From positions 1 to 64,000 of the forward strand of contig CAYTNV010000017.1 in NCBI GenBank assembly GCA_964439395.1: 64,000 bases of DNA, given 5' to 3'. Both the position numbers and the translations under genes were made by a program. Positions within the stretch are counted from its first letter, which is position 1. Every line of letters begins with the position of its first letter. This stretch comes from JAUUSJ01 sp964439395 (GTDB lineage Bacteria; Bacillota; Clostridia; Lachnospirales; Lachnospiraceae). Below, piece after piece: positions 44,064 through 53,679 of the stretch. The notes beneath the pieces are model-generated. The model did not search any database. It was not told where the DNA came from and saw only the letters and a list, made by a program, of their open reading frames with translations.

Positions 44064-45652
44064 GTATTCACTCCAAAAAATTTCTTAATTGAACTAAACA
44101 ATCCTCCCCCTCTTTTATAGGAAGAAGCTATTTGGTTAAATTCCGCTCTCGACTGCGGACTTAAAATACAACTTATAACATCTCCCAACTTTTCTGCCTC
44201 TTCAGCATCATACTGTTCTACCATTCTCATATAATACTGAGCTTTATCATAATCGGGTGCTATTCCCTCTCCAAAAAAATAAGCACTTCCTAAACTAGCA
44301 CATGTCCACGCCAACATATAATTCCTTACCGTATCATCATGTTTTTCCAATAAGTTTAACCATAATGTCACTGCTTCTTTTTTTCGATTTAATTTTTCTA
44401 ATGCCTTGCTGTATGAAAAACATGCATCAGAAAAATCTTCCTTTACTATTTTCTCATAATTTTCGACAATTAAACGATAGCATTGCTCTTTTTCTTCTCC
44501 GTCTTTATAGGCCATTAAAACATAATAATAAAATGCTTTTCTACTATATACATCATCAAGATCAACTAGCTCTCCCTGAATATTTCCCATCTTAATATCG
44601 TAATTTAACGACAACCCGTATCTCTCTGCCTCCTCCAATTCTTTTATACATTCTTCTACCAATCTCGTATCTATATCAAACTTTATCTTTGCCTCAATAA
44701 CAAGCACAGGAATGATTCGCCTCATACAAAAAACACTTTCTTTTTCACATCCTAACCTCAGCCAATCAAGAGCTTCTATTGGCTTTTTATTTTGTATCAA
44801 ATACTGACTTACTCTCTCAATTGCCATGACATTCCCTTCTAATGCATTTTTCTCCAACTCTTTTTGGCTCATAGCATTGATTTGCTCTAAGGTAAATTGT
44901 TTTTTCTTAGTTCTATCTGGATTCATCTGTCCATCAAATTTCTGCTTCATCTGTCCATTTGCAAACTTTTGATACATACTCATAATCTTTTTTGAGTTCG
45001 GACTATAGTTTTTGGCAAGTCCAATATACTGTTTTGCCTGGTCATAATCTGCTGCAAGTATTTCTCCTGAAAAATACTCTTTTGCTAAATAAAAACATAC
45101 TTGTCCCAAAGTTGTATTCGAAATACTTTTATCATGATGACTTACCAAATCAATCATATCAAGAATTGCATCCTGCTTTTGTCCTGTTTTCATAAGACAA
45201 TCTATATACATATATTTTGTCTTGGAATTTACCTTTCCCCTTGCCGCCTCATATTTGGAAATTGCCGTTTCATAATAAGAGTCTTGTTTTGTCTGGTTTC
45301 CCAATAGATGGTTGCACTGAATCATACATCCATATATTCTTGACATGTCTGCTGGCTGCTTCAGTTTACCTGACTGCATCGCTTTTTTCCCCATTTTTTC
45401 CACCTTATCAAGTTCTTTTAATAAGGTATTTATCTTTTCTACACTTATGTCATCCTTTAACAAAGCTGTAACTTTTATTGGAACTAGCTGCGTCATTGCC
45501 CACATACAATAAATATTATTTGATTTACTTCCTTGCTGAGCCCATTTCAATGCTTCTTTATAATTTTTTTTAGTCATATACTCTCTACAGACTTCTTCTA
45601 TTGCTTTTAAATCTCCAGCCAAAGCTGCTTTTAATGTATTTTCAAAACTCAT
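44060..45652 (-). CDS. TPR/Sel1-like repeat protein
   Basis: A 530-residue helical repeat protein. It consists of two similar halves, each opening with a short unit (ALAGDLKAIEEVCREYMTKK and ALEGNVMAIERVSQYLIQNK) and continuing with TPR/Sel1-type helices (AKEYFSGEILAADYDQAKQY, LGSAYFFGEGIAPDYDKAQY). No signal or TM is seen. It is probably a cytoplasmic scaffold. The ATG at 45652 is chosen because GGGAG precedes it. A terminator separates it from the upstream genes of the cluster. Confidence 0.7.
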   Translation of the reverse strand: MSFENTLKAALAGDLKAIEEVCREYMTKKNYKEALKWAQQGSKSNNIYCMWAMTQLVPIKVTALLKDDISVEKINTLLKELDKVEKMGKKAMQSGKLKQPADMSRIYGCMIQCNHLLGNQTKQDSYYETAISKYEAARGKVNSKTKYMYIDCLMKTGQKQDAILDMIDLVSHHDKSISNTTLGQVCFYLAKEYFSGEILAADYDQAKQYIGLAKNYSPNSKKIMSMYQKFANGQMKQKFDGQMNPDRTKKKQFTLEQINAMSQKELEKNALEGNVMAIERVSQYLIQNKKPIEALDWLRLGCEKESVFCMRRIIPVLVIEAKIKFDIDTRLVEECIKELEEAERYGLSLNYDIKMGNIQGELVDLDDVYSRKAFYYYVLMAYKDGEEKEQCYRLIVENYEKIVKEDFSDACFSYSKALEKLNRKKEAVTLWLNLLEKHDDTVRNYMLAWTCASLGSAYFFGEGIAPDYDKAQYYMRMVEQYDAEEAEKLGDVISCILSPQSRAEFNQIASSYKRGGGLFSSIKKFFGVNT

Positions 45653-45767
45653 TCTTTTCTCCCTTCTCAAAAATCTATGTATTCCATCACCTTCTCTATT
45701 CTTCTTCTAATCTTTATTAACCAGTAAAATTTCTAGGCTGATGAAATCTTTTGATGTAAAAAATTCC

Positions 45768-45811
45768 GAATTACTCTACTATATCTTCTACGAATAACTC
45801 GGAATTTCTTA
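45768..45811 (-). terminator. Terminator after LprI-domain protein gene
   Basis: AAATTCCGAGTTA pairs with TAATTCGGAATTT and is followed by TTTT on the minus strand. Confidence 0.75.
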
Positions 45812-45825
45812 TCTCTCCTCTAAAT

Positions 45826-46845
45826 TTAATAATAATAATCTAATAAATATTGACAACGATCTAATGTATAGCTTGTCATAGTTCCCGTATAATCTGAGGA
45901 TGAATCAGCAGCAGCATCTCGCTCATCAATCCAATCTAATTCATCTAACCTCAGACTTTGGAATCTACTAGATTCTTTTCCAAGATTACTTCTAATTTCT
46001 TGATAAATTTCATTTAATAGATTATCACTTTTACTATAGCAAGCTCCCATCTCACTGTCTGATGCACTCCAATACTCCTCATAAAGCTGATCTAATCTAG
46101 ATTGATAAGGATTTTCTGGCTCTTCCGTTGTAGTTGGCGGCTCATACACTGTTGTCGTGGTTGGTGATTCATACACCGTTGTTGTAGTTGGTGGTTCTTC
46201 CTCTATATTATATGATGTCGTCGTTGTCCCAGAATTGTAAGCCAAATCAGATTGAGATCTCATCTGCATCGCCATCCATAAAATTCCAATAGATACAATT
46301 CCTATCAAAACACAAAGACCAATAATAACTGTATTATTAGACTTTTGTGGCGATGTATATTGTGGTAATACTTGTTGTGGTGAAGTGTTCGATGGTGTAT
46401 GTGGTGGCGTATATGTTGGCGGTGTTTTCTTTTGTTGTTGCGTTGTCGTTTGCTGTATTGTTGTTTGCTGTGTTATCGTTTCCTCTTTTTTCGTATAAGC
46501 CACTGCAAAATCACGATAATAGTCCTCCTGCCAATCTCCCAACATCATCAATGCTATAATAATTGTATCTACCGCTTTATCATTAAAACCTTCCTCAGAA
46601 ATAAGTTTCGTCCTCACCTTTCCAACTATTTGCTTCTTTTGATTTATCGGTTTTATACTACTTCCAATGAATTCTAATTGGAGTCCCCTTTCCATCGCAC
46701 GTCTTAGCCATCCACATTCTACTGCGCACGAATTTCCTGAAAGGTCACTTATGACTCCCATAAATTTCTTGCCATCCCTTAAATCTATCCCACTCTTTTT
46801 AGCTTGTTCCTTTGCCTGGAGTATAGATTGATAAAACTGTTCCAT
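45826..46845 (-). CDS. Shared N-terminal domain, TM helix and LprI-like domain
   Basis: A 339-residue protein. Residues 1-112 are the shared domain (MEQFYQSILQAKE, CGWLRRAME, KKQIVGKVRTKL, EEGFNDKA, GDWQEDYY). A Thr/Gln/Pro-rich linker leads to a TM helix (VIIGLCVLIGIVSIGILWMA, about 172-192). A repetitive PPTTTTVYE stretch and a C-terminal domain follow that resembles LprI/DUF1311 (LNEIYQEIRSNLGKE, LDELDWIDERDAA, LDRCQYLLDYY). LprI-like domains are outside the membrane and some inhibit lysozyme. Topology would put the shared domain inside the cell. Confidence 0.75.
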   Translation of the reverse strand: MEQFYQSILQAKEQAKKSGIDLRDGKKFMGVISDLSGNSCAVECGWLRRAMERGLQLEFIGSSIKPINQKKQIVGKVRTKLISEEGFNDKAVDTIIIALMMLGDWQEDYYRDFAVAYTKKEETITQQTTIQQTTTQQQKKTPPTYTPPHTPSNTSPQQVLPQYTSPQKSNNTVIIGLCVLIGIVSIGILWMAMQMRSQSDLAYNSGTTTTSYNIEEEPPTTTTVYESPTTTTVYEPPTTTEEPENPYQSRLDQLYEEYWSASDSEMGACYSKSDNLLNEIYQEIRSNLGKESSRFQSLRLDELDWIDERDAAADSSSDYTGTMTSYTLDRCQYLLDYYY

Positions 46846-46908
46846 ATTATTTACTCCTACTTTTTGACTCTATGTATTTTTAAAAAATATTATTTATATT
46901 AATATTTT

Positions 46909-48078
46909 TTACTTATGCAGCCTAATATCGGCTAATATTGATTCAATACACTCTCCTTGATTTTCAGACTCAGACCATTCAGACTCAGACCATATTTGTA
47001 TTTTTAACTTATTGACACCAGTAAGGGGAACTTCAACTTTTTGTGATTCCTCGTTACTACTAATAAAACCGTCTTTTAACTTTTTTTCATCTCCATAAAT
47101 TGCATACTTGGCTCTTCCAGGAAGAGTTTTGTCACTTTCCTTTACAATCTGAACTGCTGTTAATTTACTATATTGACCTCCAATATCCCATGTCCAATAC
47201 TGATCTTGGTCCGAACTTTCATCTCCTCTACATAATGCTGTATAATATTTTTCTCCATCTTTATCTGTTATATTATGTTTTAAACTTAACTTATCTGTTG
47301 TTTCTTCTTGTATTGGGTCTAATGAGCTTATCTCAATTGAATCTGCCCCTGAATCTGTGGACGTAGTTGTTTTTTCCGTTGTTTTTGATGTTTCTTCTGT
47401 TACAGAGTCATTAGAAGCCATTTTATTTTCTCTTCCTAATATCATCTTTCCAATCGAAAAAACTAACACCAGACATATTATGCCTCCAACTAATGGTATA
47501 ACTATTTTTCTTATTCTTCCCCCATCAGACTCCTTTATAATATCTACAGTTGCGTCTAAAGGTTTTGGCGCTCGATTTGAAAAGCTTTTTTTCTTCTGCT
47601 CAATATCAAATATTTCTTTTTTCGAATTTTTTGTGTTTTCATTTATATTCACTTTCTCATTTAAAGGATTCTCTTCTTCCGTTTTCAAGCTTTCACTCTC
47701 AAATGTTATTTTACTATCTGTAGCACCAGCAGTATCAATGTATGAAATATCGAAATCGTTGTAATAATCTTCCTTCCAATTTGCCAATAACATCAATGCT
47801 ATAATCGTTACATCCACTGCAATATCATTGAGCTTCTCCTCTAAAGTGAGTTGTTTTCTTACTTTTCCAACTATCTGATTTTTTTCTTTTAATGTTTTTT
47901 GTTCCTTGCCGACAAACTCCATCTGCATATTTCTCTTCAATGCACATTTTAGCCATCTACATTCCAGATTACAGGAATCTCCAACTAGAGCCTTCATCTC
48001 TCTCATAATCATTTCACCGCTCGTCATATCAATTCCACTATTTCTGACTTTAGTTATGGCCTCATAAAATTTTTTCAT
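46909..48078 (-). CDS. Shared N-terminal domain, TM helix and NPCBM-like domain
   Basis: A 389-residue protein. Residues 1-108 are the shared domain (MKKFYEAITKVRN, CRWLKCALK, KNQIVGKVRKQL, ANWKEDYY). A TM helix follows near 195-215 (IVIPLVGGIICLVLVFSIG), then an acidic Ser/Thr linker and a C-terminal beta domain like NPCBM/NEW2 carbohydrate-binding modules (DQYWTWDIGGQYSKLTAV, YAIYGDEKKLKD, VPLTGVNKLKIQIW). It probably binds an outside ligand and signals to, or anchors, the inside domain. It lies 25 bp after the pseudokinase gene, so the two are likely co-transcribed. Confidence 0.75.
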   Translation of the reverse strand: MKKFYEAITKVRNSGIDMTSGEMIMREMKALVGDSCNLECRWLKCALKRNMQMEFVGKEQKTLKEKNQIVGKVRKQLTLEEKLNDIAVDVTIIALMLLANWKEDYYNDFDISYIDTAGATDSKITFESESLKTEEENPLNEKVNINENTKNSKKEIFDIEQKKKSFSNRAPKPLDATVDIIKESDGGRIRKIVIPLVGGIICLVLVFSIGKMILGRENKMASNDSVTEETSKTTEKTTTSTDSGADSIEISSLDPIQEETTDKLSLKHNITDKDGEKYYTALCRGDESSDQDQYWTWDIGGQYSKLTAVQIVKESDKTLPGRAKYAIYGDEKKLKDGFISSNEESQKVEVPLTGVNKLKIQIWSESEWSESENQGECIESILADIRLHK

Positions 48079-48103
48079 AGACTTTTTCTCCTAACTTTAT
48101 ACT

Positions 48104-49468
48104 TTATATGGAATTTATAGTTTTTCTTTTAACTTTTATTTCTTTTCCATAAACTTCAAATGAAATTCCCTGCTTTAATGGTATCAATTCCTTTGGCCGC
48201 ACCTTTCTCGGTTCCTCAGCAGTTGTTTTGGCATTCCATTCTTTCTCACCCATATTTCTTATACCTAACTTTTTAGGATCCTTCTTGTTGGCTATAATTT
48301 GAGCCACGGGATCTAACGCATCTTCTGTATTATATTCTTTCTCCACTTGACAACGATAAATTCGGCTATCCACTGCCCCTGGAATAGAATAATCATCGAA
48401 ATCTAAAGCTAACTCAAATTCAATCCTTGTTTCCCTTCCACATCTATCACAAATATATATACCATTTCTTACATCTTTGGCTGGATCTGGCAAAGCCTCA
48501 TTACCACAATATTGACACTTAACAATATCACTACGAAAACGAGTTAATGCAATAAACCACTCTCGTTCCGTTACCCTCGTCTCTGGCTCCTCAATTCCTT
48601 TCTCAGAAAAATCTCTAATAAACAATCCTTTTATGTATTTTGGTAGTTTGGGCCATAACTTTTTTACATCAGCATGAATGATTTCATCTGGAGCATTATC
48701 ATCATTATCTTCTTTTCTATTTGCCATAATAAAACTTGCCTTTTTCCCATATAATTCCTTCCTTAAATTGGAGGAGATACATGGGACTACTGATTTCTTT
48801 CCTTCTAATGGATGTCCATTGCAAAGTAACATAAACAAAATAACCGCTAAAGAGAATCTATGACTATAAATATCAGATTCTGCTCCCTCCACTATTTCAG
48901 GGGCAACAAATCGTGGATATACCGTTCTTACTTTTTCTTTCTCTTCTATCTCTATAATATCCTCTATCATTATTTTGCCAGTACTTTTATTTATCCAGAT
49001 AGATTCTGCAAGTGAAGAATATAAAATTCCCTTCTCTCCAAGAAGTTTATATGCATAAACGATTTGAAGAGCAATATCTATTTTTTTCTTATAAGAAAGC
49101 TTTTCCCTTCCATTTACTATTTCTAAAAATTGCTCATATTCGTTCCCAATACTTTCTCTAATATATCCAAAAGATCCAGCCTTATTTACAATATCTAATG
49201 GCCACAAAATAAATGTATCTATTGAATCTGTTGAACCCGTCTTATTTTTGAGTATTTTTTCCCTTACATTTTTATTTAATTGATGTATATCTTCATTTTC
49301 TAATTCTAATGACTTTTTACGCCATCTGAATTCTTTATTTTTTCCTTTACATTTTACTGTATAAGTGCACCACTTACCTCCACTCTCATTTCTTTTTTCT
49401 ATTACAAACTCAGTTCCCCAATCAGCTGTACATGTTTGCCCCTTTTTCCATATTGTTGATTCATCCAT
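48104..49468 (-). CDS. Degenerate protein kinase with zinc ribbon (pseudokinase)
   Basis: A 454-residue paralogue of the kinase at 51998. Layout is the same: kinase fold, zinc ribbon (CQYCGNEALPDP...YICDRCGRE, about 310-345), then the shared SIPGAVDSRIYRCQ and LIPLKQGISFEVYG tail. The catalytic loop reads YSSLAESIW instead of YQDLNDGNF, the metal-binding DND is replaced by EDI, and the glycine loop is lost. It should not phosphorylate. It probably regulates or scaffolds the active kinase. A terminator separates it from the PP2C gene. Confidence 0.8.
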   Translation of the reverse strand: MDESTIWKKGQTCTADWGTEFVIEKRNESGGKWCTYTVKCKGKNKEFRWRKKSLELENEDIHQLNKNVREKILKNKTGSTDSIDTFILWPLDIVNKAGSFGYIRESIGNEYEQFLEIVNGREKLSYKKKIDIALQIVYAYKLLGEKGILYSSLAESIWINKSTGKIMIEDIIEIEEKEKVRTVYPRFVAPEIVEGAESDIYSHRFSLAVILFMLLCNGHPLEGKKSVVPCISSNLRKELYGKKASFIMANRKEDNDDNAPDEIIHADVKKLWPKLPKYIKGLFIRDFSEKGIEEPETRVTEREWFIALTRFRSDIVKCQYCGNEALPDPAKDVRNGIYICDRCGRETRIEFELALDFDDYSIPGAVDSRIYRCQVEKEYNTEDALDPVAQIIANKKDPKKLGIRNMGEKEWNAKTTAEEPRKVRPKELIPLKQGISFEVYGKEIKVKRKTINSI

Positions 49469-49496
49469 TATTTCTCACCTACTTTCCTTTCTAATA

Positions 49497-49543
49497 AAAA
49501 ATTGTTGCAAAGTTTTTTCTCTCTTAATCTTGCAACAATTTTT
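49497..49543 (-). terminator. Terminator after PP2C gene
   Basis: AAATTGTTGCAAG pairs with TTTGCAACAATTT and is followed by TTTA. It would partly or fully separate transcription of the secretion core from the pseudokinase and TM proteins. Confidence 0.75.
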
Positions 49544-49558
49544 TCATTGCTCCTCCTT

Positions 49559-51163
49559 TTATAGAGAGCCAATTTCATTTTTGTTCATTTTTTCCTTTAT
49601 TTCTACTATCTTGTTTTTTAATTCTTCATATTTCGCTTTATATTCTATAAATTCTTGATATGTTGGATCCTTCTCAAGTTCGTCTGTCTTTTTTTCTACT
49701 TCTTGTATATGCTCTTTTTGTTTTTGAATTTGAGCCTCTAAATCTTTTAATTTTTCTCCTTGTTTCTTCTTCTCTTTTACTTTTTCTTCCAACTTTTCCT
49801 TATAAAACCTTTTACGGTCTTCTACCAAAGTGCCAATCCTGTTTGAATCTAATAATTTATTTGTTGGATTAATATATGTATTGTATACCTCTATTTTTTC
49901 CGTTAATGTTCGGCAACCTTCCCAAGCTTTTTTTAAATCATTATATAAGTTACAATACTCCTCTATTCCCCCTTCCGTATCCTCTTTTTTCTTTTTTAAT
50001 TTCGTTTTCTCCTCCTCTAATTCCTTTTTTTTTCGCTTTACTTCTTCACACTCTTTCCTAACTTCTTCCTTTCTTGAGCGTATTTTATTTGCACGTTGTT
50101 CCAAAATCCCATACTTTCGCTCCATAGAACCAAGCTTCTCTTCCCACTGTCTAAGCTCATCTTGAAGATTATATCTTATTACATTCTTTTTGAAAGCCTC
50201 TTTAAACTGTTTCGCTTTTTCTAAATCAACGATTCCGCTGACAGAGACATCATCTCCACTTCCCGTTTCACTAAACTTTGGCAACTGATTTTCCAAATCA
50301 TTTTCAAAGTTGCTTTTACATTTTTCTTTTGATGATGCTACTTTTTCATAACAATCTAATAATTGGCAAGTGATATTCCGATAAAACATATGTGTACCTT
50401 CCATATAATGTTTATCATTTTTTTCTAGACTGGAATCTATATACGAATCCTCTACACCATCACTTCCCATATAACAAGCAATCACTGATTTTTCTTTCAA
50501 CAAAATCACATTAGATCGAATGCTTTGCAATACATCCACATCACACATAGAGGTTGTAATATTTTCATGACATCTAGGATCCCACGGTATCGGCTGATTT
50601 ACTGTATTATCCTCATAAAATACGTCGCATCTTCCATCACCCTGCTGAATTAATACAAAATAATCTGGTAATCTAAGGGCAGCAATTACAGTAGTCCCAT
50701 AGAGATGTTCTAAGTGCTCTCTTCTTCGATATTGTTCGGCATAGAATTCACCTGATTTTTCTATCTCCTCCTCTGATGGAAGATTACTATTCAAGTGTTT
50801 TATCACCGCTTTTTTCCATTTAGAAACAATCGAATCTGTCAAAGTTTTCATCATTTGTCTCTGATACTTAGGAATTGCAAATTGCTCATAGATTCCAAAA
50901 GAACCATCTGCCTCTTCTCTCTCTTTTAACATAGTTTTGGCAAATTCTTTGAAATCCTCCAACACAATTTCAACAATCTTTTTAGAACCAACCTCGCTTC
51001 TTGGACAAGCAGATGAGCCATGCCCATCTGCTATCACAGCAATATAATAAGGTTTTCCTTCTTCTTCTCCGTTATAGTCACCAGAACAATCTTGACATGG
51101 CTTTTGTTTTTGTTCATGCAAATATCCCATTACCGATTTGTGAAAGGTAATAAAATCACTCAT
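49559..51163 (-). CDS. PP2C-type Ser/Thr phosphatase with long coiled coil
   Basis: A 534-residue protein. The N-terminal 270 residues are a PP2C phosphatase: CQDCSGDY, VIADGHGSS with the metal Asp, LIQQGDGRCDVFY, MGSDGVEDS and GDDVSVSGIV. The C-terminal 240 residues are a continuous Lys/Glu-rich coiled coil (ELEEEKTKLKKKKEDTEGGI). In TerY-P triads a PP2C of this class accompanies a vWA protein and a kinase. The coiled coil is an unusual extension and may dock to the coiled coils of the ATPase or the 58397 protein. The ATG at 51163 follows AAGGAG. Confidence 0.88.
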   Translation of the reverse strand: MSDFITFHKSVMGYLHEQKQKPCQDCSGDYNGEEEGKPYYIAVIADGHGSSACPRSEVGSKKIVEIVLEDFKEFAKTMLKEREEADGSFGIYEQFAIPKYQRQMMKTLTDSIVSKWKKAVIKHLNSNLPSEEEIEKSGEFYAEQYRRREHLEHLYGTTVIAALRLPDYFVLIQQGDGRCDVFYEDNTVNQPIPWDPRCHENITTSMCDVDVLQSIRSNVILLKEKSVIACYMGSDGVEDSYIDSSLEKNDKHYMEGTHMFYRNITCQLLDCYEKVASSKEKCKSNFENDLENQLPKFSETGSGDDVSVSGIVDLEKAKQFKEAFKKNVIRYNLQDELRQWEEKLGSMERKYGILEQRANKIRSRKEEVRKECEEVKRKKKELEEEKTKLKKKKEDTEGGIEEYCNLYNDLKKAWEGCRTLTEKIEVYNTYINPTNKLLDSNRIGTLVEDRKRFYKEKLEEKVKEKKKQGEKLKDLEAQIQKQKEHIQEVEKKTDELEKDPTYQEFIEYKAKYEELKNKIVEIKEKMNKNEIGSL

Positions 51164-51181
51164 ATATTCTCCTTCCATATT

Positions 51182-51982
51182 TTACCATTCATCATCATCC
51201 CATCCATCACCAAAATCATCACCTGAAGGAAAATCATCTTCCCAATCATCTGGCTCTGGATCATAATTTTTAACATCTCCCCCGACAATAATATCATTTG
51301 GCATTCCATTTTGCTGCACAACTCCTTCTACAATCGAGGCTCCATCCACCGCCGTATTAGAAGTCTGACTTTGACTTGCCAACATAGACGCTGTAACGGA
51401 GGCAAATCGAATTAATTTAGCAAATGTATCCAAGTCGTCTGTCTTGATTACAGCCTCGCTATTTCCAACTACCTCTGCAATCATCTTAAGATCCGCATTA
51501 TCTCCCATTGCAAATCCAATTTTCGTAGCTCTTCTAAACCATTTATTATTTTGGCGAATTTTATCCAGTTCTCTTTTATAATCATCCGTGGCATATCCAT
51601 CTGACATGAAAATAATAATAGGAACATAGGCACCTGTCATAGAACTCAAAAATGCATTTCTAGATAATTTAGAATTTAACTCCGCAAGAGCATCTCCCAC
51701 CTGAGTAAGACCTGCTGCCTCTAAATCTTGCCATATGAAATCTTCTACACTCTCTGGTTGACTAGAAATCCATCTAACATTACTATTAAATTCCATAACC
51801 CCAATCTTTACGTTCGCATCTGCATTCTTCTTTGCAACCTCTTTTAATGCGATAACTGTCTCCTCCATCGCACGATTCAATTTGGCAATCTGTGTTCCCG
51901 CCATACTTCCTGAAGTATCCAAAACATAAAAAACATGTAAATCTCTATTTGGTACTCTCTCCATTTCTCCCATATTCGGCAT
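51182..51982 (-). CDS. TerY-like vWA-domain protein
   Basis: A 266-residue von Willebrand A protein. The metal-ion site is complete: DTSGSMAG, a Thr/Gln loop (LTQVGDALAEL) and SDGYATDDY. The start MPNMGEMERVPNRDLHVFYV and the length match TerY proteins. The tail is very acidic (DDWEDDFPSGDDFGDGWDDD). TerY with PP2C and a zinc-ribbon kinase forms the TerY-P triad known from tellurite/stress gene clusters. It lies 18 bp before the PP2C gene and 15 bp after the kinase gene. The start at 51982 gives better ribosome-site spacing than 51988. Confidence 0.9.
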   Translation of the reverse strand: MPNMGEMERVPNRDLHVFYVLDTSGSMAGTQIAKLNRAMEETVIALKEVAKKNADANVKIGVMEFNSNVRWISSQPESVEDFIWQDLEAAGLTQVGDALAELNSKLSRNAFLSSMTGAYVPIIIFMSDGYATDDYKRELDKIRQNNKWFRRATKIGFAMGDNADLKMIAEVVGNSEAVIKTDDLDTFAKLIRFASVTASMLASQSQTSNTAVDGASIVEGVVQQNGMPNDIIVGGDVKNYDPEPDDWEDDFPSGDDFGDGWDDDEW

Positions 51983-51997
51983 AATCATATTCCTCCC

Positions 51998-53311
51998 TTA
52001 ATTTTCTCTAATTTCAATCGTTTCGTTATGCACCTCAAATTTAATACCATCCTTTAAAGGTATCAATTCTTTGGGCTGCACCTTTCTCGCCTTACCTGTG
52101 GACGTAACCGCATTCCAAATCTTTTCACTCTCATTTCTAATACCAAGCCTCTTCGGATCTGCCTTATTCGCCACAACTCTTGCAATAGGATCAAGCGCTT
52201 CATTCTCCTTACAAACTCCTAACTGACAGCGATAAATTCGACTATCTGGTATTCCTGGAATGCTGTAATCTCGGAATTTTAATCTAAATAAAATATTCGT
52301 CTTCCTTCCGCAACTTTCACATTTCTTATTTGCTCCTTCCTGCGTGAAAATCTCATTTCCACATCTGCAAGGAACAATCTCACTGCGAAATCTCACTAAT
52401 GCATCGAGCCATTCCTTTTCCCTTGGTCTGACATTTGATCTCTCAAATGCTTCTTTACTAAACGCCTGTAAGAACAATTTTTGCATATATTCAGGAAGAT
52501 ATTTCCACACTCGAATGACATTTTTATGCACTTCTGTATCTGGACCGTTCTCCTTATTTTGGGGATCCATAATAAAAATCGGATCTGTTCCATAAAGCTT
52601 TTCCTGCAACTGTGGGGTAAGGCAAGGAGTCATCGATCTCTTCCCTTCCAATGGATGATTAAAGGTAAATATAATAAACAAGATAATGGACATAGAAAAA
52701 CGGTCGCTCAAGTTATTTGGCATTGTTTTTCCTGTAACAACCTCTGGTGCCATATAACGAGGCTTTCCCAAAATTCCGGTTTCTGTCTTATCCGGCGCTA
52801 CATTATCATTATCGCAAATTAACACCTTACCATTTTTAGGATTAATAAAAAAGTTTCCATCATTTAAGTCCTGATAGCTATATCCCTTATTATGCAAAAT
52901 TCGATATGCTGATACGATATGCAATGCCGCATCAATCGCCCTTCGGTAAGATACAAAGCGAACATTTGTCAACATAAACTCTGATAATTCATAATATTCT
53001 TTTGGTCGCAAATCCATGACATATCCAAAAACTCCGTCTACCCACAATGTAATATCTAAAGGCCATAAAAATTCATCGCTTGGAGAACCATTTACTACAT
53101 TATTTTTAATATTATCGTAAAAAGCCTTAGGATTTTTTCCCATTCCCTGTGGCTTATACCATTTTAATGCCTTTTTCTCTCCATTATATCTTATAATGTA
53201 TACATCTCCCTGACCTCCCTCGGCCAACCATTGTACCACAACTATCTCACTGCCCATAATTGTCTGTATCTTAGTGCCAAGTGTCAGCTTTCCATTTCCA
53301 TCAACTGCCAT
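51998..53311 (-). CDS. TerY-P type protein kinase with zinc ribbon
   Basis: A 437-residue kinase. Residues about 10-290 are an atypical Hanks kinase: AEGGQGDVYII (glycine loop), ALKWYK (Lys), YSYQDLNDGNF (catalytic Asp and Asn in place of HRD..N, near residue 148) and CDNDN (metal Asp). A zinc ribbon lies at about 313-340 (CRCGNEIF, CESCGRK). A small beta tail follows (IPGIPDSRIYRCQ, LIPLKDGIKFEVHNETIEI). This is the kinase of TerY-P triads, and its neighbours vWA and PP2C complete the set. It is probably the active enzyme, unlike its paralogue at 48104. Confidence 0.9.
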   Translation of the reverse strand: MAVDGNGKLTLGTKIQTIMGSEIVVVQWLAEGGQGDVYIIRYNGEKKALKWYKPQGMGKNPKAFYDNIKNNVVNGSPSDEFLWPLDITLWVDGVFGYVMDLRPKEYYELSEFMLTNVRFVSYRRAIDAALHIVSAYRILHNKGYSYQDLNDGNFFINPKNGKVLICDNDNVAPDKTETGILGKPRYMAPEVVTGKTMPNNLSDRFSMSIILFIIFTFNHPLEGKRSMTPCLTPQLQEKLYGTDPIFIMDPQNKENGPDTEVHKNVIRVWKYLPEYMQKLFLQAFSKEAFERSNVRPREKEWLDALVRFRSEIVPCRCGNEIFTQEGANKKCESCGRKTNILFRLKFRDYSIPGIPDSRIYRCQLGVCKENEALDPIARVVANKADPKRLGIRNESEKIWNAVTSTGKARKVQPKELIPLKDGIKFEVHNETIEIREN

Positions 53312-53343
53312 TTTCTCTAGTTTCCTTTCTGTATTATGATATT

Positions 53344-53661
53344 TTATCCTCTCTTAAGTGTCTTTGTTTTTATTCCACTACCACTGCCAGTACCACCTAA
53401 ATAATCTTCGATTGAGTCAGCAGTGCTATTTAATTTTGGTGAGAGAGCATTCACCGCTTCTTCACAATTTTTTATAGCCACTGCTATAATACGAAGAAGC
53501 TCATAAAAATCTTTACTGTGAACTCCAAGACTTTCCTCGCAAGATTGATAAAGTTGAAATAACTTCTCTGTACTTTGCCCAATATTGTTGACTGCTATTG
53601 GCATCACTTCTGCAAATTCCCGAAGAGATTGTACTCCTTCTTTACATAAATATAAATCCAA
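53344..53661 (-). CDS. Small helical protein, paralogue of the protein at 54399
   Basis: A 105-residue all-helical protein starting at TTG (GGAG nine bases upstream). It aligns end to end with the protein at 54399-54695: LYLCKEGVQSLREFAEVMPI matches LYYCAEGVSALREFAQAIPV, and STEKL, GVHS/GVHG and the LxSTADSIEDYL end are shared. Size and helical hairpin pattern resemble WXG100 or LXG-domain partner proteins of type VII secretion, but no WXG motif is present. It lies between the nuclease gene (18-bp gap) and the kinase gene. Confidence 0.65.
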   Translation of the reverse strand: MDLYLCKEGVQSLREFAEVMPIAVNNIGQSTEKLFQLYQSCEESLGVHSKDFYELLRIIAVAIKNCEEAVNALSPKLNSTADSIEDYLGGTGSGSGIKTKTLKRG

Positions 53662-53679
53662 TTACTCGCTCTCCTTTTT

